In this document: in pieces, positions 24,130-25,521 of the stretch
How the letters are laid out: every line of letters begins with the position of its first letter
Numbering within the stretch: the first letter of the stretch is position 1
Origin: an uncultured Oscillibacter sp.
GTDB lineage: Bacteria > Bacillota > Clostridia > Oscillospirales > Oscillospiraceae
Length of the DNA: 25,521 nt
NCBI GenBank assembly: GCA_910587875.1
Contig: CAJUOD010000035.1
Location: 1-25,521 of the forward strand
Direction: 5' to 3'
Translations under genes and position numbers: made by a program
The notes under the pieces: generated by a model
Databases searched by the model: none
What the model was told of the DNA's origin: nothing
The model's input: only the letters and a program-made list of their open reading frames with translations

Positions 24130-25116
24130 CTATTCGAGGCCGCCGTCCATACCGGCGTCCCAGCCGCTTTCCATTCCCGCCTCTGCGGGTCCAAGCGCCT
24201 CCGGCATCATCCCGCCGATCTCCGCCGCCGCTTCCGGGGAATCCGCCTGAGGTCCGGCGGCAAGCTCACTGCGGTTCACGAGCGCCTCGTAGGAGGCCGT
24301 CATCTCCCGCGATACCAGCCCCGCTATCTGCGGGTCTACCGGCGCGCTCTCTTGATAATAGTAGTTCATCAGGGCCCGGCTGATCTCCTCCTCCGGCCTG
24401 TCGCTGCCGAGAAGGCGCCGGGCTTCCGCCAGGGTCGCCTGATAGCCGTTGGCCTCCAGCTCCTGGCGGTAGGCCGCGAAAGAGGGCTCATCCCCGTACC
24501 GCTCCATCAGGGACTCCACGATGGAAAGCGTCTTCTCCTCGGAAAAGCGATAGGCGTCCCTCTCCGTGCATTGAAGGTAATATAAGTAAAAGCCGGCCCG
24601 GCCCACACAGCCCTCCAGATAGGTCAGGCCGTTTTTCACTGTCCCGTCCTCCTGGGGCACGGGAACAACGGAAAAGCCGTTGGCGGCGTACTCCCTCGCC
24701 AGCTCCGGCATCCCGCAGGGGATCTCACCGCGGGCCACCCGGTCCTGAAACGCGTGCAGCTCCTCATGGAGCACCGTGTTCAGGGCGTGAAGGCCGGACT
24801 CGGGAAACGGGACCGTATAGGTCCGGCCGTTATACGCAACGCTCCGGCGGTCAAACACGTACATCTCCCGGTTCAGGCTGATGCGTCCCCCGCTCTGCTC
24901 CCCCGCCGTCCCGGCGGGCAGCCCGGCAAAGGCCACCTCGCACCCGCCAGGCTCTCCGTTTTCCACGGCGGCCCGGTTTGCCGTCTCCTGCAGGAGCTGT
25001 TGGCGGTGGAACTCATCCAGCCCCCGCCAGCTCTCGCCCCGAAACAGGGCGTACAGCTCCAGCTCCTCCAAATCCCCGTAAACCGTGGGATGGGCTCCGC
25101 TCCCCGGGGCCCTCAC
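24130..25116 (-). CDS. HExxH zinc-metalloprotease-like protein
   Basis: A 328-aa protein. VLHEELHAF contains HExxH (His117, Glu118, His121), the zinc and catalytic residues of zincins. A candidate third ligand is Glu185 in CTERDAY, 64 residues later, as in gluzincin-like peptidases. The upstream strand RTYTVPFPE and the helix with HALNT fit the usual strand-helix order. The C-terminal ~60 residues are acidic, Met/Gly/Ala-rich and low-complexity, ending DGGLE. There is no signal peptide. The start is GTG at 25116, overlapping the previous stop by four bases, with GGAGG 8 nt upstream. It could be a processing protease or an effector; substrate unknown. Confidence 0.72.
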   Translation of the reverse strand: MRAPGSGAHPTVYGDLEELELYALFRGESWRGLDEFHRQQLLQETANRAAVENGEPGGCEVAFAGLPAGTAGEQSGGRISLNREMYVFDRRSVAYNGRTYTVPFPESGLHALNTVLHEELHAFQDRVARGEIPCGMPELAREYAANGFSVVPVPQEDGTVKNGLTYLEGCVGRAGFYLYYLQCTERDAYRFSEEKTLSIVESLMERYGDEPSFAAYRQELEANGYQATLAEARRLLGSDRPEEEISRALMNYYYQESAPVDPQIAGLVSREMTASYEALVNRSELAAGPQADSPEAAAEIGGMMPEALGPAEAGMESGWDAGMDGGLE

Positions 25117-25421
25117 CGGAGGGTCCTCCAGATCTTTTTCTCACCGGAGACCGGGTCCGCAATATAACAGTTCAGCGCCTCCAGGGCGCCTAAAAAATCC
25201 TGACGGCCCTGTATCCGCATCACCAAGCCGACACAATAGCCACCGATCCAAATATCCGTCAGAGGGGCGCCGCTGATCCACTGGAGGACATTTTCCTCCA
25301 GCCGCCCGTCGGTCTCCCGGATGAGGCGGGCCGCGTAATCCTCGCAGAGGCGCTTCTCCATGCCGGGCATGGTCCTGCGGATCGCCGCCGCAAGGGCGGA
25401 AAGCCCCGTAGCCGTCAGCAT
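25113..25421 (-). CDS. Small protein of unknown function, first gene of the cluster
   Basis: A 102-aa protein with a basic N-terminal helix (ALAAAIRRTMPGMEKRL), a middle amphipathic segment and a more hydrophobic stretch (IWIGGYCVGLVMRIQG) too short to call a membrane segment with confidence. It does not look like a beta-grasp ubiquitin-like protein, and the C-terminus (WRTLR) lacks a glycine tail. ATG after GGAGGGAGG at 7-nt spacing, about 62 nt downstream of the expected transcription start. It overlaps the HExxH gene by four bases. No family recognised. Confidence 0.72.
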   Translation of the reverse strand: MLTATGLSALAAAIRRTMPGMEKRLCEDYAARLIRETDGRLEENVLQWISGAPLTDIWIGGYCVGLVMRIQGRQDFLGALEALNCYIADPVSGEKKIWRTLR

Positions 25422-25489
25422 CAGCGCGCCTCCCTCCTGTCCAAGCCGCCTGGAAAGCCAGTAAAATCAGGCATATGGACGATAGAGAG

Positions 25490-25518
25490 ATTATACCAAA
25501 TTTCGCCCTTTTCTGCAA
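25490..25518 (-). promoter_or_regulatory. Near-consensus promoter driving the 17-gene cluster
   Basis: On the minus strand -35 TTGCAG (25518-25513), a 17-nt spacer and a perfect -10 TATAAT (25495-25490) with a TGG extended -10. This is a strong vegetative promoter. Start expected near 25483. No operator-like palindrome is obvious between it and the first ATG. No other convincing promoter was seen inside the cluster. Confidence 0.8.
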
Positions 25519-25521
25519 GTG

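Noticed and set aside
22037..24250. Long plus-strand open frame opposite the two VirD4-like genes
   Set aside because: Antisense shadow spanning two real minus-strand genes, with no recognisable domains.
25113..25421. The 102-aa first gene as the missing ubiquitin-like modifier
   Set aside because: It looks mainly helical, has no beta-grasp pattern and ends in WRTLR without glycine.
25421..25474. Leader peptide of 17 residues (MPDFTGFPGGLDRREAR) whose TGA overlaps the first ATG of the operon
   Set aside because: The TGATG junction is attractive, but there is no ribosome site before its ATG, and the strong site inside it serves the next gene. Kept only as a possibility.
6893..25495. Type VII (ESX/Ess) secretion locus
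   Set aside because: An EccA-like AAA+ and a pseudokinase-like protein are suggestive, but there is no WXG100 protein, no EssC-type multi-domain FtsK ATPase and no YukD-like protein.

Overview
The window is very GC-rich and gene-dense. Its gene content suggests a strictly anaerobic Firmicute of the Clostridia, probably Oscillospiraceae (Flavonifractor/Lawsonibacter-like). This rests on the single-chain pyruvate:ferredoxin oxidoreductase, Gram-positive type promoters and Shine-Dalgarno sites, and codon use. The taxonomic call is inference.

Left part (1-6856), ordinary chromosome: a small ECF-like sigma factor overlapping a partial downstream gene, probably its anti-sigma or regulatory partner (both minus). 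Next is nifJ/PFOR (minus), divergent from a NagD-type HAD phosphatase (plus), followed by a plus-strand protein that joins a GT2 glycosyltransferase to a MarR-like winged helix. Good sigma-A promoters are visible for the sigma factor, PFOR and HAD genes, and hairpin terminators follow PFOR and HAD.

Right part (6893-25495), accessory: 17 tightly packed minus-strand genes that read as one operon of about 18.5 kb from a near-consensus promoter (-35 TTGCAG, 17 nt, -10 TATAAT) at 25490-25518. In transcription order: small protein of unknown function (102 aa); HExxH metalloprotease-like protein; VirD4/TraG-like P-loop ATPase; a degenerate relative of that ATPase; proline-rich two-TM protein; 68-aa two-TM protein; a protein resembling a kinase C-lobe without catalytic residues; radical-SAM activase-like protein; three coiled-coil proteins (two of them paralogous, one membrane-anchored); a 1214-aa protein with three CbbX/EccA-like AAA+ modules; an E2-like (UBC fold) protein; a JAB/JAMM isopeptidase; an E1/ThiF-like enzyme; and two membrane proteins.

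The E2-JAB-E1 trio is a bacterial ubiquitin-like conjugation and deconjugation module, but no stand-alone ubiquitin-like protein is visible. The context (AAA+ remodeller, VirD4-type motor, membrane and coiled-coil proteins, pseudokinase, radical SAM enzyme, zincin) does not match the standard Bil, CBASS or PRTRC layouts as I know them. The cluster is the main candidate for an undescribed system, perhaps a membrane-associated motor or translocation machine regulated by protein conjugation. Its function is not shown by the sequence.
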